Shown in pieces: positions 7,042 through 8,128 of a stretch of 8,128 nt of DNA. Both the position numbers and the translations under genes were made by a program. Location of the stretch: positions 1 to 8,128 of the forward strand of contig DOWV01000135.1 of NCBI GenBank assembly GCA_003519375.1, in the 5' to 3' direction. The notes beneath the pieces were generated by a model, which worked only from the letters and a program-made list of their open reading frames with translations, was not told the origin of the DNA and did no database searches. Source of the DNA: Bacteroidota bacterium. GTDB lineage: Bacteria > Bacteroidota > Ignavibacteria > UBA10030. Position 1 is the first letter of the stretch; each line of letters begins with the position of its first letter.

Positions 7042-8127
7042 TCACCGCTTGAATGCAATGGCACCCGGTATCACACCCGCCGGAAACTTTGCCTTTTGCG
7101 CGCCCTGGAGATCGAAGATCAGGACTTCTCCGTTCTGGACATAGTCCCTGGCATCTGTCGCATACAGGAGGTTTGCGGAATCGTCGAGCGTGAGCCCGTA
7201 CGCCACGAGGGGAGATATCAGGGTTACATTGATTTCAATCACTGAATTAATGAGCCTGAATTGCTGAATCCCGCTCTTCGAAACAAAGAAACCATAACCT
7301 TTGGCGCCGACCGTCATTCTTCCCGGATGTCCGAATGTCGAGAGGGAGAGAATCGCCTTGTTGATAATGACATCATTGTCGGAGTTGATCGCCACAAGTG
7401 ATCCCGGCGTGTCCTTGGTTGGGTCGCCATAATCACTCCTCCCATCACACTTCACGAACACCTCGTTATTCGCTCCCACTCCAATTTCACTTGGACTGTC
7501 GCCGGCGACGATGGTTTTAATCAAGCTTCCGGTCGTTGCGTTCAGGACTGTGACCGTGCTATCGAACCCGAATCCGGAATTGCAGACATAAATTTTTCCG
7601 TTCGCATACGCGATCCCCTGCGGATTCTTTCCGACCCTGATACGGTCTGCGATAATCTGCAACGTCGACGGGTTAAACGAAGTTACTGTCGTATCCGAGA
7701 GATTCGTCACATACGCCCGTGCGTCGCTCACGATCGCGAGTTTGTAGGGATTTCGCTGGCCTGAAAGCACCAGCGTCCCGACCGATTTCTGATCTGTCGC
7801 CGAAATCACTTCGATTTTCTGTGAACCGGAAACCACGACGTAGACTTTCCCGGCAAAAACCGCGATGTCGTTTCCGGTATCGCCGAGAGGACGGCCATTT
7901 GCCGACGTAAAGACATCTTGATACGCTTTTGCAGAATCAGGCAAATAGAGTGTGAGCGTTGAATTACCGCGCATGAAATTGCCCTCATTCACGACGAAAA
8001 TTCCGGTTGCAGTGACCGGCGCTTCGACGGGCGGTGCCGTGGGATTCGATCTGCAGCCGAACAACAAGAATGTCATTCCGATCAGACAATACGAAGAAGT
8101 TCGGCAGAGAGACCTGGTGACCCGCAT
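7042..8127 (-). CDS. Surface lipoprotein, YncE/DUF5074-type beta-propeller, BtuG-like
   Basis: 361 residues ending in TGA. The N-terminus is a lipoprotein signal: basic MRVTR, hydrophobic core, lipobox LFGC with Cys25, then a Pro-rich linker (SNPTAPPVEAP). The rest is a beta-propeller of repeated V-Y-V and T-V-T-V/S strands. Signature stretches are IFVVNEGNFMRGNSTLTLY (43-61), NGRPLGDTGNDIAVFAGKVY (77-96), NPQGIAYANGKIYVCNSG (168-185) and LYATDARDYVQNGEVLIFD (321-339). This arrangement, notably the NEGNF opening and GRPLGDT followed by Y-V-V-V-S-G, is that of Bacteroidota DUF5074 proteins, the family of the cobalamin-binding lipoprotein BtuG. The family match is from recall, and vitamin binding is inference. 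Typical partners (a TonB-dependent receptor, cobalamin ABC genes) would lie right of the window. The ATG is only one base from the edge, so an earlier start cannot be excluded, but the signal peptide fits this one. Confidence 0.9.
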   Translation of the reverse strand: MRVTRSLCRTSSYCLIGMTFLLFGCRSNPTAPPVEAPVTATGIFVVNEGNFMRGNSTLTLYLPDSAKAYQDVFTSANGRPLGDTGNDIAVFAGKVYVVVSGSQKIEVISATDQKSVGTLVLSGQRNPYKLAIVSDARAYVTNLSDTTVTSFNPSTLQIIADRIRVGKNPQGIAYANGKIYVCNSGFGFDSTVTVLNATTGSLIKTIVAGDSPSEIGVGANNEVFVKCDGRSDYGDPTKDTPGSLVAINSDNDVIINKAILSLSTFGHPGRMTVGAKGYGFFVSKSGIQQFRLINSVIEINVTLISPLVAYGLTLDDSANLLYATDARDYVQNGEVLIFDLQGAQKAKFPAGVIPGAIAFKR

Positions 8128-8128
8128 A

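Overview
The window is about 8.1 kb of a bacterial chromosome or contig, with moderate GC judged by eye. All three credible genes lie on the minus strand, so the biological reading order is right to left. The content points to the Bacteroidota/FCB superphylum. One complete secreted protein ends in a type IX secretion (T9SS) type-A sorting domain with the YPNPFNPSTRIRYGIPE-type motif, common in Ignavibacteria, Kapabacteria, Rhodothermales and relatives. The other genes encode a lipoprotein beta-propeller and TIG-repeat surface proteins. I favour an Ignavibacteria/Kapabacteria-like organism, but the sequence does not fix this.

Region by region, in transcription order: (1) 8127-7042, a 361-residue lipoprotein beta-propeller of the YncE/DUF5074 type, resembling the surface cobalamin-binding BtuG family. 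(2) 7041-6491, a 551-base gap without a gene. It holds a very good sigma70-type promoter (TTGACA, 17-base spacer, TAAGAT) and a leader of about 310 bases that starts with three short stem-loops in a row. (3) 6490-3206, a 1094-residue secreted protein: signal peptide, glycine-rich beta-helix-like region, an unnamed conserved module, four TIG domains and a T9SS sorting domain. (4) 3205-2931, a 275-base spacer with a hairpin terminator. (5) 2930-1, the first 976 codons of a second, paralogous giant secreted protein that runs off the left edge and is still in its fourth TIG domain.

The two large proteins share domain order and one-to-one corresponding repeats, so they look like an old tandem duplication of a surface adhesin or structural protein. 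The right-hand lipoprotein is probably a separate unit, since a strong promoter lies between it and the giant genes. Its functional partners, if any, would lie beyond the right edge. I see no RNA genes, CRISPR arrays, insertion sequences or plus-strand genes.
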